Shown in pieces: positions 20,005-28,265 of a DNA stretch of 64,000 nucleotides. Location: NCBI RefSeq assembly GCF_003634635.1, contig NZ_RBJB01000002.1, positions 62,001 through 126,000 of the forward strand. The letters are read 5' to 3'. Source of the stretch: Marinobacter nauticus (GTDB lineage Bacteria > Pseudomonadota > Gammaproteobacteria > Pseudomonadales > Oleiphilaceae). The notes beneath the pieces were generated by a model. The model was given only the letters and a program-made list of their open reading frames with translations, had not been told where the DNA came from and did no database searches. Made by a program: the position numbers and the translations under genes. Each line of letters opens with the position of its first letter. Within the stretch, counting starts at the first letter, position 1.

Positions 20005-20901
20005 ATGGCTACGGACAAACTGGTCGCAATGAACATCTTCAGGCGCGTGGCAGAACTGGGCAGTTTCACCCGGGCCGCCGACGACCTGGATATCACCGCA
20101 GCCACCGTTAGCAAACACATCGCGTTTCTGGAGAGAGATCTTGATACTCGCCTGATCAACCGTACCACCCGCCGCATGAGCCTGACGGATGCTGGTCTGG
20201 CTTTTCTGAAGCGTACCCAGGCATTGCTGGATGAACTTGAAGATGCCGAGCTGGAGGCTCGCGGATTTCAGGCGGAACCCCGTGGCCTTATCCGCCTGAA
20301 CGTCCCCATGTCTTTTGGGCTTACCCACATTACCGGGGCCATCGACAGCTTTCTGGCCCGGTATCCGGAGATCGAGATCGATCTTCAGCTCAGTGACCGC
20401 ATGGTGGACCTGGTGGAGCAGGGTGTGGACATGGCCATTCGCATTCGCAGCACTCTGGCGGATTCAAGCCTGCTGGCCAAACCGCTAAGACAGTCCCGGA
20501 ATATTGTCTGTGCTGCGCCGGGCTATCTGGAGCATTCGCCCGCCATTCACACACCCGCCGACCTGGCCGCACAGAATTGCCTGATGTTCAATCTTCATGA
20601 CCGGCCCCGGGTATGGGCATTGGGCGATAAAGAAGTCGTCGTGAGCGGCAATTACCGTACCGACAGCAGTCTGGCCATTCGGCAGAGCCTTCTCAACGGT
20701 GCAGGGGTGGGCTTGGTGCCGCGCTTCCTGGTACAACAGGACCTGGCCAATGGGGCGCTGGTGGCCTTACTTTCGGAATACCCACCCCAGATCTATACCG
20801 TGTTCGCGTTGTTTCCCCCGGGGCGAAAACAGCCCACCAAAGTGCGGTTGTTGCTGGAGCACATTGACCAACACCTCGGTGACAAGCCATATTGGGAATG
20901 A
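20005..20901 (+). CDS. LysR family transcriptional regulator
   Basis: This 298-residue regulator has an N-terminal winged helix (residues 1-60: MNIFRRVAELGSFTRAADDLDITAATVSKHIAFLERDLDTRLINRTTRRMSLTDAG) and a C-terminal periplasmic-binding-like effector domain, closest in style to the DsdC/CrgA-like group. It sits between the EamA transporter on one side and a nitroreductase on the other. Nearly identical operators lie before both, so it probably controls both and itself. The inducer is not evident from sequence. Confidence 0.92.
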   Translation: MATDKLVAMNIFRRVAELGSFTRAADDLDITAATVSKHIAFLERDLDTRLINRTTRRMSLTDAGLAFLKRTQALLDELEDAELEARGFQAEPRGLIRLNVPMSFGLTHITGAIDSFLARYPEIEIDLQLSDRMVDLVEQGVDMAIRIRSTLADSSLLAKPLRQSRNIVCAAPGYLEHSPAIHTPADLAAQNCLMFNLHDRPRVWALGDKEVVVSGNYRTDSSLAIRQSLLNGAGVGLVPRFLVQQDLANGALVALLSEYPPQIYTVFALFPPGRKQPTKVRLLLEHIDQHLGDKPYWE

Positions 20902-20939
20902 GCGGTAACGATTACCCGATGACTGTGTTGGTTCAACTA

Positions 20940-20965
20940 TTTCCATATTGGAAAGAGTATTCTTC
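20940..20965. promoter_or_regulatory. LysR operator copy 2
   Basis: The core TTCCATATTGGAA (20941-20953) differs from copy 1 at one of 13 bases. The flank GAGTATTCTTC is the reverse complement of the copy 1 flank with two changes. In both copies the flank faces the neighbouring target gene: EamA for copy 1, the nitroreductase for copy 2. Confidence 0.7.
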
Positions 20966-21041
20966 AGGATTCTCTGTTTTTTGATAGATAACCGCGCCCT
21001 AGAGTGGTCAGCAACACGTCACTGCTAAGGGAGTCATCACC

Positions 21042-21668
21042 ATGAATATCCACCAAGCCCTGGACTGGCGCTACGCCGTTCGCGAATTTTCACCGGAAAA
21101 GCTTGATACCCGTACTGTCGAAACTCTATTGGATGCGGCACGGAAAAGCGCCTCGTCATACGGTCTGCAGCCGTACAAGCTCCTAGTAGTGGAGAGCAGG
21201 CCGGTGAGGCAGGCATTGCTGGCGCACTCATTCGGCCAGCAAAAGGTGCTGGAGTGCTCCCACCTGATCGTTTTCGCGGCCCAGACAGAGATTGGCGACC
21301 ACACCGTTGATCGCTACGTAGACCAGTTCGTGAAGACCCGCGGTGTCCCGGCCAGCGACATTGCCGGGTATGTGGAACATATGAAACAGGCGCTTTCGGG
21401 CAAAACAGCGGCCGAGAAACAAGCCTGGGCTCATCAGCAAGCCTACATTGCCCTGGGCACCCTTCTGACCGCCGCCGCCACCATGCAGATCGACAGCTGC
21501 CCCATGACCGGCTTCGATCATAAAGCCTACGACGAAGTGCTGGGGCTGCCGGAACTTGGCCTGGAGAGCACCGCCATCGTGGCGCTGGGGTACCGCAGTG
21601 TCTGGGACACCACGGCGCAGTTACCGAAGGTACGGTTTGATTATGAGGATATTGTTTTGAGTGTTTGA
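21042..21668 (+). CDS. NAD(P)H-dependent nitroreductase family oxidoreductase
   Basis: This 208-residue FMN oxidoreductase starts MNIHQALDWRYAVREFSPEKL, the usual nitroreductase opening with the R-AVR-F motif. It then has ARKSASSYGLQPYKLLVVES (FMN binding) and CPMTGFDHKAYDEVLGL with AIVALGYRS near the end. The family reduces nitroaromatics, quinones or enals. GGGAG precedes the ATG. A LysR-type operator lies about 75 bp upstream, so it is probably induced with the EamA transporter. Confidence 0.88.
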   Translation: MNIHQALDWRYAVREFSPEKLDTRTVETLLDAARKSASSYGLQPYKLLVVESRPVRQALLAHSFGQQKVLECSHLIVFAAQTEIGDHTVDRYVDQFVKTRGVPASDIAGYVEHMKQALSGKTAAEKQAWAHQQAYIALGTLLTAAATMQIDSCPMTGFDHKAYDEVLGLPELGLESTAIVALGYRSVWDTTAQLPKVRFDYEDIVLSV

Positions 21669-21674
21669 AGCGAA

Positions 21675-22481
21675 TCAAAACGCCTGATTCAGCTTCCTGC
21701 GTGCCTCCGCTAACTGGCTCACCGCGAGCCCGTAGGGTTTCAACTCTACGGCTCGCTCCAGGTTATGCACGGCTTCCCGGTAACGCTTCTGGCCCAATAG
21801 AAATGAACCGTAATTGCCCCAGGCGTAGGCATAGTCCGGGTCCAGATCGATCATTTCCCGATACAGCCTATCCCGCTCCTCAAGGTTTTTAGTAGCCTTG
21901 GCCAACCGCATGCGCTCCTGAAGCAACAGCCGTTTCTGATACTTCTGGGATGCTCTGCTCTCGATTTCTTTGAAACCCTCTGCGGCGAATTTTTCGTCTT
22001 TGTGGTGTATCGCGATAACCGTCCGCAGGTACCAGGGGTAGAAGCTCTGTTCATCCAGTGAGTCTGCGGTATTCAAATGATCCCAGGCCGTACGCAGTTC
22101 GCCTTGAATAATGAGCACCATGGCCAACTGAACGTGTGCCATGGCCAGGTTCGGCCCATTACGAACTGCGCGTTCCGCCTGTTGCCTTGCGGTGCTGACG
22201 GCGCTTTCTTCGTAGGCCCGGCGATCGTGTCGTTGCCCAACCCTGTAGCCGCTCACCAGAGTCAGGCGGGATTGGGCAACCGCCACCCACGGCTCGTCGC
22301 CATCCAACACATTGGCGCGCTGAATCAGGTAACTCGCTTCATTGCGTTGATCAAGATCGAGAGGGTCACGCTCAATCAAGAAATACGCCTGCTTGGCCAT
22401 TTCGACGGCGGTGGCGGCTTGAGTCAGAGCGGAGAAAAAGGTGAGGACGATTAGCGCGCAGGCGCTTTTGATTCCCTTCAT
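21675..22481 (-). CDS. Exported TPR-repeat protein
   Basis: This 268-residue protein has a signal peptide (MKGIKSACALIVLTFFSALTQAATA) and helical repeats of TPR type. The last ones are clear: RDRLYREMIDLDPDYAYAWGNYGSFLLGQKRYREAVHNLERAVELKPYGLAVSQLAEARRKL. The ATG at 22481 has GGAG upstream at nine bases; the longer frame has no signal-like start. It is probably periplasmic and binds a protein partner that cannot be named here. It is convergent with the nitroreductase, 6 bp between stops. Confidence 0.7.
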   Translation of the reverse strand: MKGIKSACALIVLTFFSALTQAATAVEMAKQAYFLIERDPLDLDQRNEASYLIQRANVLDGDEPWVAVAQSRLTLVSGYRVGQRHDRRAYEESAVSTARQQAERAVRNGPNLAMAHVQLAMVLIIQGELRTAWDHLNTADSLDEQSFYPWYLRTVIAIHHKDEKFAAEGFKEIESRASQKYQKRLLLQERMRLAKATKNLEERDRLYREMIDLDPDYAYAWGNYGSFLLGQKRYREAVHNLERAVELKPYGLAVSQLAEARRKLNQAF

Positions 22482-22596
22482 AAGAGACAACTCCAAGTTT
22501 GCTGATCTGCACTGGTCGGGGGCTGCATATGAACCTGGTAACAGGCTACGAAAAATGAGTAGGGGGATTCCAGTCCTCATGCCTCATTTCCAGTGA

Positions 22597-23331
22597 TTAC
22601 ACCTTGCCCGGCGTGATGCGAGCAATCGTACGGAACTCCCGGGTCATATGAGCCTGGTCACTGAAGCCGAACTGATGAGCAATTTCAGCCAGGTTAACCT
22701 GGCCATGCTCACGAATGTAATTGACGGCCCGTTTCACCCGAAGAATGCGCTGGTACTGCTTCGGCGTCATTTCCATCCAGTGTTTGAAAAGGCGTTCCAC
22801 ATGCCGCTGACTGATTTCCAGGTGTTGCGTAAGCGAGCCCGGTTCCGCATTGTCTCTCATACACTCCAGAGCCTGCTGCAGAGCGCCGGGAATGAGCCGG
22901 GTGAGCCGGAAGTTGTCATCAGCCCAGCTTTGCATCGTGCTCACGCGGCTTACATTGTTGCAACAGGTTTTGAGTCGGGAAAAGAGCGGAATGAGACCGG
23001 GCAATTGCCTCGGGTCACGGGTCAGTACCGTGGGCCGGCCAAAGTGCTGGCGGATCAGGCCATAGCCGATGGCAGGCTGAAAGCGAATCCCCGCGAGCTC
23101 TGATCCCGGCGCCAGTGATACCTGGGCGGCCACCTTCTCTACCGGCAAAACCACCACCCCTTCAGGAATGGCTATATCCCCGATTCGTACGTCCCCCGCA
23201 AGACTGAACCAGATGCTGCTGCACGCCTCAGAATGCAGCAGCTTTACCACAGGTTCCGCTACCGATTCTGAGACAGCCGCAGACCAAAGCCCCTGAACGA
23301 AGGCCGACAGTGGTCCCGATGGGCAGGACAA
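22597..23331 (-). CDS. AraC family transcriptional regulator
   Basis: This protein of about 244 residues has a C-terminal AraC double helix-turn-helix: LEISQRHVERLFKHWMEMTPKQYQRILRVKRAVNYIR and LAEIAHQFGFSDQAHMTREFRTIARITPGKV. The N-terminal part is a cupin-like sensor domain. The only standard start after the upstream stop is a TTG at 23331 without a clear Shine-Dalgarno. Conserved-looking sequence (FDFQL) lies just before it, so the true N-terminus may be a little longer. It follows the AhpD-like gene by 28 bp and may control it. Confidence 0.82.
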   Translation of the reverse strand: MSCPSGPLSAFVQGLWSAAVSESVAEPVVKLLHSEACSSIWFSLAGDVRIGDIAIPEGVVVLPVEKVAAQVSLAPGSELAGIRFQPAIGYGLIRQHFGRPTVLTRDPRQLPGLIPLFSRLKTCCNNVSRVSTMQSWADDNFRLTRLIPGALQQALECMRDNAEPGSLTQHLEISQRHVERLFKHWMEMTPKQYQRILRVKRAVNYIREHGQVNLAEIAHQFGFSDQAHMTREFRTIARITPGKV

Positions 23332-23359
23332 CTGAAAGTCGAACGTAGGTTTGCGAAGG

Positions 23360-23821
23360 CTACTTGGGTTTATGACTGCCTACCTCTGGCTTGAAGGTTT
23401 TGACGATCCGGTTCCAGCTGCTGATAGCGTTCACCGCGATGGTTACATCAACCAGCCCTTTTTCGCCAAGGGCCGTTGCCAGTTTGTCATAGTATTGGTC
23501 GTCCACCGGCTTGCTTTGGGTAAGATGCTCTGCCCACTCAAGAGCCGCGCGCTCTGTGGCTGAGTACATCGGCATATCCCGCCAAGCGCTCAAGCCAATC
23601 AAACGCTCCACTGTCTCGCCCTGGGCCAGGGCATCTTTACTGTGCATGTCCACGCAAAAGGCGCACTGGTTAATCTGTGAAACCCGTAGCTTCAGCAGCT
23701 CCCACAACGCCGTGCTCAGGATGCTGGAGTCGCTGAACTGCTCTTTCAGATAGGCTTCCTGATTCAATAGGATCTGCATGGCTTTGGGTGCCAGGCCGAT
23801 ATAGTTCGCGCGTGCAGTCAT
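23360..23821 (-). CDS. Carboxymuconolactone decarboxylase/AhpD-like alkylhydroperoxidase
   Basis: This 153-residue protein has the AhpD-type redox site Cys53-Ala-Phe-Cys56 followed by His60 (NQCAFCVDMHSKDA), the hallmark of the family. It starts MTARANYIGLAPKAMQILLNQEAYL, as in many AhpD-like proteins that reduce peroxides or act in stress defence. It lies directly upstream of an AraC regulator on the same strand, a frequent pairing for stress-responsive oxidoreductases. Confidence 0.85.
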   Translation of the reverse strand: MTARANYIGLAPKAMQILLNQEAYLKEQFSDSSILSTALWELLKLRVSQINQCAFCVDMHSKDALAQGETVERLIGLSAWRDMPMYSATERAALEWAEHLTQSKPVDDQYYDKLATALGEKGLVDVTIAVNAISSWNRIVKTFKPEVGSHKPK

Positions 23822-23904
23822 CGTTCATGTTCTCCAATAGTGTTGGAGTTTCACAATAATGACTACGGGCGAGCGGGTATTGAAGATTTTCGACACAACG
23901 CCAC

Positions 23905-24207
23905 TCACTGGCGTTTGATACACAGCTTGACGTACAGGCAGTAGCTTGCAAACAACAGAATCGGCGCTGCGTACCAGAGATAGGACATTTCACTCGCGCC
24001 AGAGCGGTAGAGACCAATAACAACCACCGCACTGATCAGACAGCTTGCAGGCGCTGCATACAGGGCCGAGTTGAGTACCGAGAAATCGAACGGAGTGGGG
24101 CGGTGGGTGTTACCCACGGCGCTGAAACCGAATACACCCAGAATAAACAGCATGTAGGCCAGAAGCACCTGGCCGATTGTGCCGGCAATTACCCATCCGA
24201 GAGTCAT
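23905..24207 (-). CDS. Hypothetical small membrane protein
   Basis: This 100-residue protein has three to four hydrophobic helices (IAGTIGQVLLAYMLFILGVFGF, ALYAAPASCLISAVVVIGLY, YLWYAAPILLFASYCLYVKL). AAGGA lies six bases before the ATG, which supports expression. No family is recognised. It precedes the AhpD-like gene on the same strand by 83 bp. Confidence 0.6.
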   Translation of the reverse strand: MTLGWVIAGTIGQVLLAYMLFILGVFGFSAVGNTHRPTPFDFSVLNSALYAAPASCLISAVVVIGLYRSGASEMSYLWYAAPILLFASYCLYVKLCIKRQ

Positions 24208-24244
24208 GGAAAGTCCTTTTTATCCGCTGATTACGCAGGGCAGT

Positions 24245-24865
24245 CTATAACGTGCTAATGGCCCTGTGGAGGTTCTGTTTGGCTTGATCTTCGTATCTTT
24301 CGTTAAACAGCTCAAGGTTATAAATGCTGTCTCTACTCAGAAAGGACCGAAGCAGCTCCTTTCGGTTCTTGCGGTAGATAAACCCGGGCACCAGCCTGTA
24401 TTCCTTGCGTACGTTACGCTCAAACTGATCGTGCACCTCAGGCGGGGCGCCCAGAATAGCAAGGTCGATATCTACAATCAGCTGCTCGTCCGGAGTCTCG
24501 ATGTTGCCATTGTGCAGGGTGGCCATGATGAGGTTGTGCACGCGCTCGATGCCTGCCTTACCGTAACGGTGAGCAGCCAGGAACGTCTGTGCCCAGTTTG
24601 CGCTGTCCAGCTCGTTAGTCTTCGACAGGGGCTTGTAGACGGCATCGTGGAACCAGATGGCCAGCTCCAGCTCTTCCGGTTTTTCAGCGATTTCCTTTAC
24701 GCCGTCAAAGTGGGTAAGCATGGCATCAATGTGATCGACGGTATGGTAGAACCGGTGCTTCTCTGAGTAGGCGGCATGGAGTGCGTGATAACACTCTTCT
24801 GAAAGCGGGAGCCCCAGAGCGCTCATCAGGGTTTGCCATCGTGTTTGGTTCATTGCTTTAGCCAT
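24245..24865 (-). CDS. Predicted HD-superfamily metal-dependent hydrolase (COG4339-like)
   Basis: This protein of about 206 residues has a YHTVDHIDAMLTHF segment, AIWFHDAVYKP with the HD pair, and a later TLHNG..DIDLAILG region, matching the COG4339 group of HD-domain proteins. The family is a presumed phosphohydrolase with unknown substrate. The start at 24865 is chosen where the family similarity begins; ATG at 24853 is also possible, and the longer frame to 24961 overlaps the neighbouring gene and looks unconserved. Confidence 0.75.
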   Translation of the reverse strand: MAKAMNQTRWQTLMSALGLPLSEECYHALHAAYSEKHRFYHTVDHIDAMLTHFDGVKEIAEKPEELELAIWFHDAVYKPLSKTNELDSANWAQTFLAAHRYGKAGIERVHNLIMATLHNGNIETPDEQLIVDIDLAILGAPPEVHDQFERNVRKEYRLVPGFIYRKNRKELLRSFLSRDSIYNLELFNERYEDQAKQNLHRAISTL

Positions 24866-24947
24866 GAGCGACCGCCATATGAGGCGACACGGATAGTTGC
24901 CGGTGCCGCGAGAGTATGGGAATCCAGAGTTGCCTGTTAAAAGCCGA

Positions 24948-25484
24948 TCACTCCGAGGCAATAAACTGAACGATAGCAGCCTTTCGGTTGTGATTCTTCA
25001 ACCAATCCCGGATTTCAACGGCCCTCGTGGTATCGGTTTCTCCCACCAGTTTTTTCAGGCGCTCGACTTTCTTGCTCTCGATTTTTTCATCCCGCACCTT
25101 CCGCTGCCATTGGTCGGTGAACACCGAGGGAAGCTTGTGGGCGAGCTCCAGGGACTTGAGCAACGTCCATTCGCTGCCGTCGAGCCAGGCCTCATCACAG
25201 AATCCGCAGAGATCGATACGGTTCTTGTGCTCGCTGGATACCGAGTATTTGGTCATGAGTTTGCTGCACTTGGGGCAGGAGAGGGCGGTTTTGGCATCAT
25301 TTTCGACGGTTACATCGGAGTCAACACTTTCGCTCTGCTCGACCGGTGCATTTCGTTCTGCCCAGTCTCGATAGTAGAGCAATGACAGCGAGGCACCCTC
25401 ACAGTCCGGGCAACCCATAACCGGGAGGCCATCCTCAATCTTGGTGGGTTTCAGGTCCGTGTTTCTGCATTTCGGACATTTCAT
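24948..25484 (-). CDS. Zinc-ribbon (zf-TFIIB type) protein
   Basis: This 178-residue protein has two Cys4-type ribbons: MKCPKCRNTDLKPTKIEDGLPVMGCPDCEG at the start and LSCPKCSKLMTKYSVSSEHKNRIDLCGFCDEAWLDGSEW in the middle, the second with the characteristic zf-TFIIB DxC..C...WLD pattern. A charged helical tail follows. AAGGA lies six bases before the ATG at 25484. The function of these proteins is unknown. The HD-domain gene follows on the same strand. Confidence 0.8.
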   Translation of the reverse strand: MKCPKCRNTDLKPTKIEDGLPVMGCPDCEGASLSLLYYRDWAERNAPVEQSESVDSDVTVENDAKTALSCPKCSKLMTKYSVSSEHKNRIDLCGFCDEAWLDGSEWTLLKSLELAHKLPSVFTDQWQRKVRDEKIESKKVERLKKLVGETDTTRAVEIRDWLKNHNRKAAIVQFIASE

Positions 25485-25529
25485 GGCCATTCCTTTCTTG
25501 ATGAAAACCAGTCTGACAGGCTACCAATG

Positions 25530-26432
25530 TTAATCTTGTAAGGTGTCGCTGGGGGGAAAGATCACCCGATAAACGGCGCGCCATACCACGGAATCCAGCG
25601 GAGCATACCGCAACGCCTGAGCAACTGCGCCCCAGGCCGTCGCCGAGTCTCCTGCTGATGCAAAATGACGGGCTTTCCGGCAGTAGAAGCGGGCCAGACC
25701 CCAGCGGATGTCACTGGGTTGGAGTGTACTTCCGTATTCCCCGATAAAATCACGAATGATCGCTTCGTTGGCGGCAAATCGGCGTTTCTTGTCGCTGGAA
25801 ATCTGGCCTGCCATCACCCGGTAATAGCCCCAATACTCGGGCACATACAGGAAGGTGAAACGGGCTGAAAAACGCAGCCAGATGTCGTAATCGTCGGCAA
25901 CGCCGTAGCGGCCCGAAAACCCGCCCATGGCATCGAAGCATTTCCGCCGCGCCATTACCGTGTTGATGCTCACGCTGTTGTCCACCAGCATCTGGCGGGC
26001 AATCCGGCCCGAGTACCGGCGCATATTCTTGCGGGACAACTCCCGGCCCTGCTCGTCGATCATGATTTCATCACTGTGAAGGACATCCACCTTCGGGTGA
26101 GCCTCCATAAGCGCCACTTGCTTCTCCAGCTTTTCAGGCACCCACAGGTCATCGGAATCCAGAAAACACAGCAATTCGCCTCGGGCATATTGAAGCGCCA
26201 GGTTCCGGGCAATGCTCTGGCCCTGGTTCTCCTGAAAATGGTAGTGGATGCGTTCATCGTCCAGGTAACTGGCCAGCTTCTCGCGGGTGCTATCCCGGGA
26301 GCCATCATCTACGATGATCAGCTCCCAGTGGGAATAGGATTGGGCCAGCACAGACTCGACCGCTTGCGTGATGGTGCGCTCACGGTTGAAGGTGGGGGTG
26401 ATAATGCTGACCAGAGGGGCTGACGCAGGCAC
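25530..26432 (-). CDS. Family 2 glycosyltransferase
   Basis: This protein of about 300 residues has a GT-A fold: VSIITPTFNRERTITQAVESVLAQSYSHWELIIVDDGSRDSTREKLASY, then LLCFLDSDDLWVPEKLEKQVALMEAHPKVDVLHSDEIM with the DxD motif. A GTG start at 26432 is used because AAGGA precedes it; a TTG five codons upstream is the alternative. These enzymes add sugars to cell-surface polysaccharide or glycolipid. It stands apart from any polysaccharide cluster, so the acceptor is unknown. Confidence 0.85.
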   Translation of the reverse strand: MPASAPLVSIITPTFNRERTITQAVESVLAQSYSHWELIIVDDGSRDSTREKLASYLDDERIHYHFQENQGQSIARNLALQYARGELLCFLDSDDLWVPEKLEKQVALMEAHPKVDVLHSDEIMIDEQGRELSRKNMRRYSGRIARQMLVDNSVSINTVMARRKCFDAMGGFSGRYGVADDYDIWLRFSARFTFLYVPEYWGYYRVMAGQISSDKKRRFAANEAIIRDFIGEYGSTLQPSDIRWGLARFYCRKARHFASAGDSATAWGAVAQALRYAPLDSVVWRAVYRVIFPPSDTLQD

Positions 26433-26485
26433 GGTTTTCCTTTCCAAAGATTGTTCCCTTTCCGGTGAAAAATGGTCGATTCAGA

Positions 26486-27040
26486 TCACTGGACCCTTTC
26501 AAAAACCTGATTGAAATCAACCACCAGTTCCGAGGGTTCACTGCTCATCGCGTCCGTATAGTAAGCCCTGTACAGCACATCACCCACCGGATAAACGTTC
26601 ATGCCCGGCTCAGCTGGCAAATCACAACTTCCGGGAACCTGGGGATTGTACCGGTCATCTATGTAGGGAAAGCTCAGCGCCTCGTATACACCTTGTACCA
26701 GCACTCTTTGAGGAGTTTCCCCGAAACACTGAAGTACAGTTCCGGGTCCGTCCTCGAAGGACAGAGGCGTCTCGCACATCTTATCAACGTAAACGGATCG
26801 AGTAACCGCAATAGCGTTCTCTGTAATGTCGAGGCGTTCTACCCACCAAACGGGCAAGAATTCGGCGTCGTCAAATATTGATGCTGTGATCACGTCATCA
26901 ATTGGGGAGCAGGCCCTGATCCAGCTTCCTACCTCAGTAGCGATTGTTTTGGCGGCAACATCTGGCTGGTCATTATCTGAATTGCTTGATTTACAAGCCG
27001 CCAAAAACAAGACACAACCAACAACAAGAATTTCCTTCAT
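26486..27040 (-). CDS. Hypothetical lipoprotein
   Basis: This 184-residue protein has a short signal peptide ending in LFLAAC, a lipobox at about Cys16, then a Ser/Asp-rich linker (KSSNSDNDQPD). The rest is strand-rich with several Cys (CSPIDD, CETPLSF, CFGETP, CDLPAEPG) that may form disulfides. An AGGGA precedes the ATG at 27040. No family is recognised. Confidence 0.65.
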   Translation of the reverse strand: MKEILVVGCVLFLAACKSSNSDNDQPDVAAKTIATEVGSWIRACSPIDDVITASIFDDAEFLPVWWVERLDITENAIAVTRSVYVDKMCETPLSFEDGPGTVLQCFGETPQRVLVQGVYEALSFPYIDDRYNPQVPGSCDLPAEPGMNVYPVGDVLYRAYYTDAMSSEPSELVVDFNQVFERVQ

Positions 27041-27166
27041 AACGTCCCTATTAAAACTGATCAAAGCGTGCGCTGACTGCATCAGACATTTAATGTCTTC
27101 AGTTGCTGTTAGTTGGGGACGCAGCGGAAAACCCATTGGAGCTTGAACGCGAGGTGAGTCACAGGG

Positions 27167-27442
27167 CTACCAGCCCCACCAGCTCCATAGTTTGGCTATA
27201 CCACGCCAAACGGACCCGAGAATGGATGGAAACAATTGCGGGAGCAGTATGGCCAACACAGCAAAGACAATAATACAGGCGACAAGGTAACCACTACTGA
27301 GAAAGGAATCCCAGTAAATGGCTAACTCCAAATTGACCCAGAGCCAAATGAGGGCTGCTGTTGGGATAGAGAAAAACAACGATGCCAATAAGCTGATTAG
27401 CCGTGATTCAATCGGCCCACCTTGGCCTTGATTCCTTGCCAT
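27167..27442 (-). CDS. Hypothetical small membrane protein
   Basis: This 91-residue protein has two hydrophobic helices (LISLLASLFFSIPTAALIWLWVNLELAIYW and YLVACIIVFAVLAILLPQLFPSIL) and a Trp-rich end (LWSWWGW). No family is recognised. It lies between the lipoprotein gene and the nrdJb terminator on the same strand. Confidence 0.5.
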   Translation of the reverse strand: MARNQGQGGPIESRLISLLASLFFSIPTAALIWLWVNLELAIYWDSFLSSGYLVACIIVFAVLAILLPQLFPSILGSVWRGIAKLWSWWGW

Positions 27443-27482
27443 GATCTATGAACATTCCTTGTGTGTGCTGCCTTTAAACAGC

Positions 27483-27512
27483 AAGGCCCGGAAGCTTCCG
27501 CAACCGGGCCTT
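27483..27512. terminator. Terminator after nrdJb
   Basis: AAGGCCCGG (27483-27491) pairs with CCGGGCCTT (27504-27512) around 12 bases. A T run follows on the plus strand and a T-containing stretch on the minus strand, where nrdJb ends 25 bp before it. Confidence 0.75.
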
Positions 27513-27536
27513 TTCATCACTCAGCGGTCAATCACC

Positions 27537-28235
27537 TTAACCGCACTTGCTGTCGCCGCAGGACAGGCAGGTAGCGCATCCGTCCATCACAATCACCGCT
27601 TTGGTGCTGCATTTGCCGCACATGGTGGCGTTGGCGGGGTAGTCGCTGCCGCTGTCGTCGTTGGTGGCCTTGTTCTGGCTGGCCTCAAACTCTGCGCGCT
27701 TTTCAGCGAGGATGCGCTTGGTGGTCTCGCTCAGCTCGTCGCTTTCCAGCAGGCCGATGGCCTTCAGGTGCTTCTCGATCACGGCGCCGATCTCGGCTAC
27801 CAGTGAGGGCATGAACACGCCGCCCTTCTTGAAGTACCCGCCGTTGGGGTCGTACACGCTGCGCAGCTCTTCCACCAGGAAAGTGACGTCACCACCTTTG
27901 CGGAACACCGCTGAGATAACGCGGGTGAGGGCGATAACCCACTGGAAGTGTTCCATCGATTTGGAGTTGATGAACACTTCATACGGCTGCCGGCTTTCGT
28001 GGTCTGTGTCTTCGTTCAGCAGGATGTCATTGATGGTAATGTACATCGCGTGCTCGGCCACCGGCGGCTTGATCTTGTAGGTGGTGCCCAGCAGGAAATC
28101 CGGGCGTTCGATGTTCTCGTTCATCTCCACCGGTTTGGTGTCGGCTTTCACCGGCGCCTGGTGCTCACCCGTGGTCTCGGCGTCGGCTTTCTTTACCCGG
28201 TAGCCGACGATCTTGTTGCTGATTTTCACTGTCAT
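27537..28235 (-). CDS. nrdJb: Class II ribonucleotide reductase small partner NrdJb
   Basis: This 232-residue protein matches the separate C-terminal subunit of the split adenosylcobalamin-dependent ribonucleotide reductase, as in Pseudomonas. It starts MTVKISNKIVGYRVKKADAET and has RPDFLLGTTYKIKPPVAEHAMYITIND. It ends in a Cys-rich CGKCSTKAVIVMDGCATCLSCGDSKCG tail that can shuttle electrons to the active site. It lies 30 bp downstream of nrdJa in the same operon. Together they make deoxyribonucleotides with or without oxygen. Confidence 0.9.
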   Translation of the reverse strand: MTVKISNKIVGYRVKKADAETTGEHQAPVKADTKPVEMNENIERPDFLLGTTYKIKPPVAEHAMYITINDILLNEDTDHESRQPYEVFINSKSMEHFQWVIALTRVISAVFRKGGDVTFLVEELRSVYDPNGGYFKKGGVFMPSLVAEIGAVIEKHLKAIGLLESDELSETTKRILAEKRAEFEASQNKATNDDSGSDYPANATMCGKCSTKAVIVMDGCATCLSCGDSKCG

Positions 28236-28265
28236 GTTCGTAATTCCTGTCTGTCGGTTCCCGGA

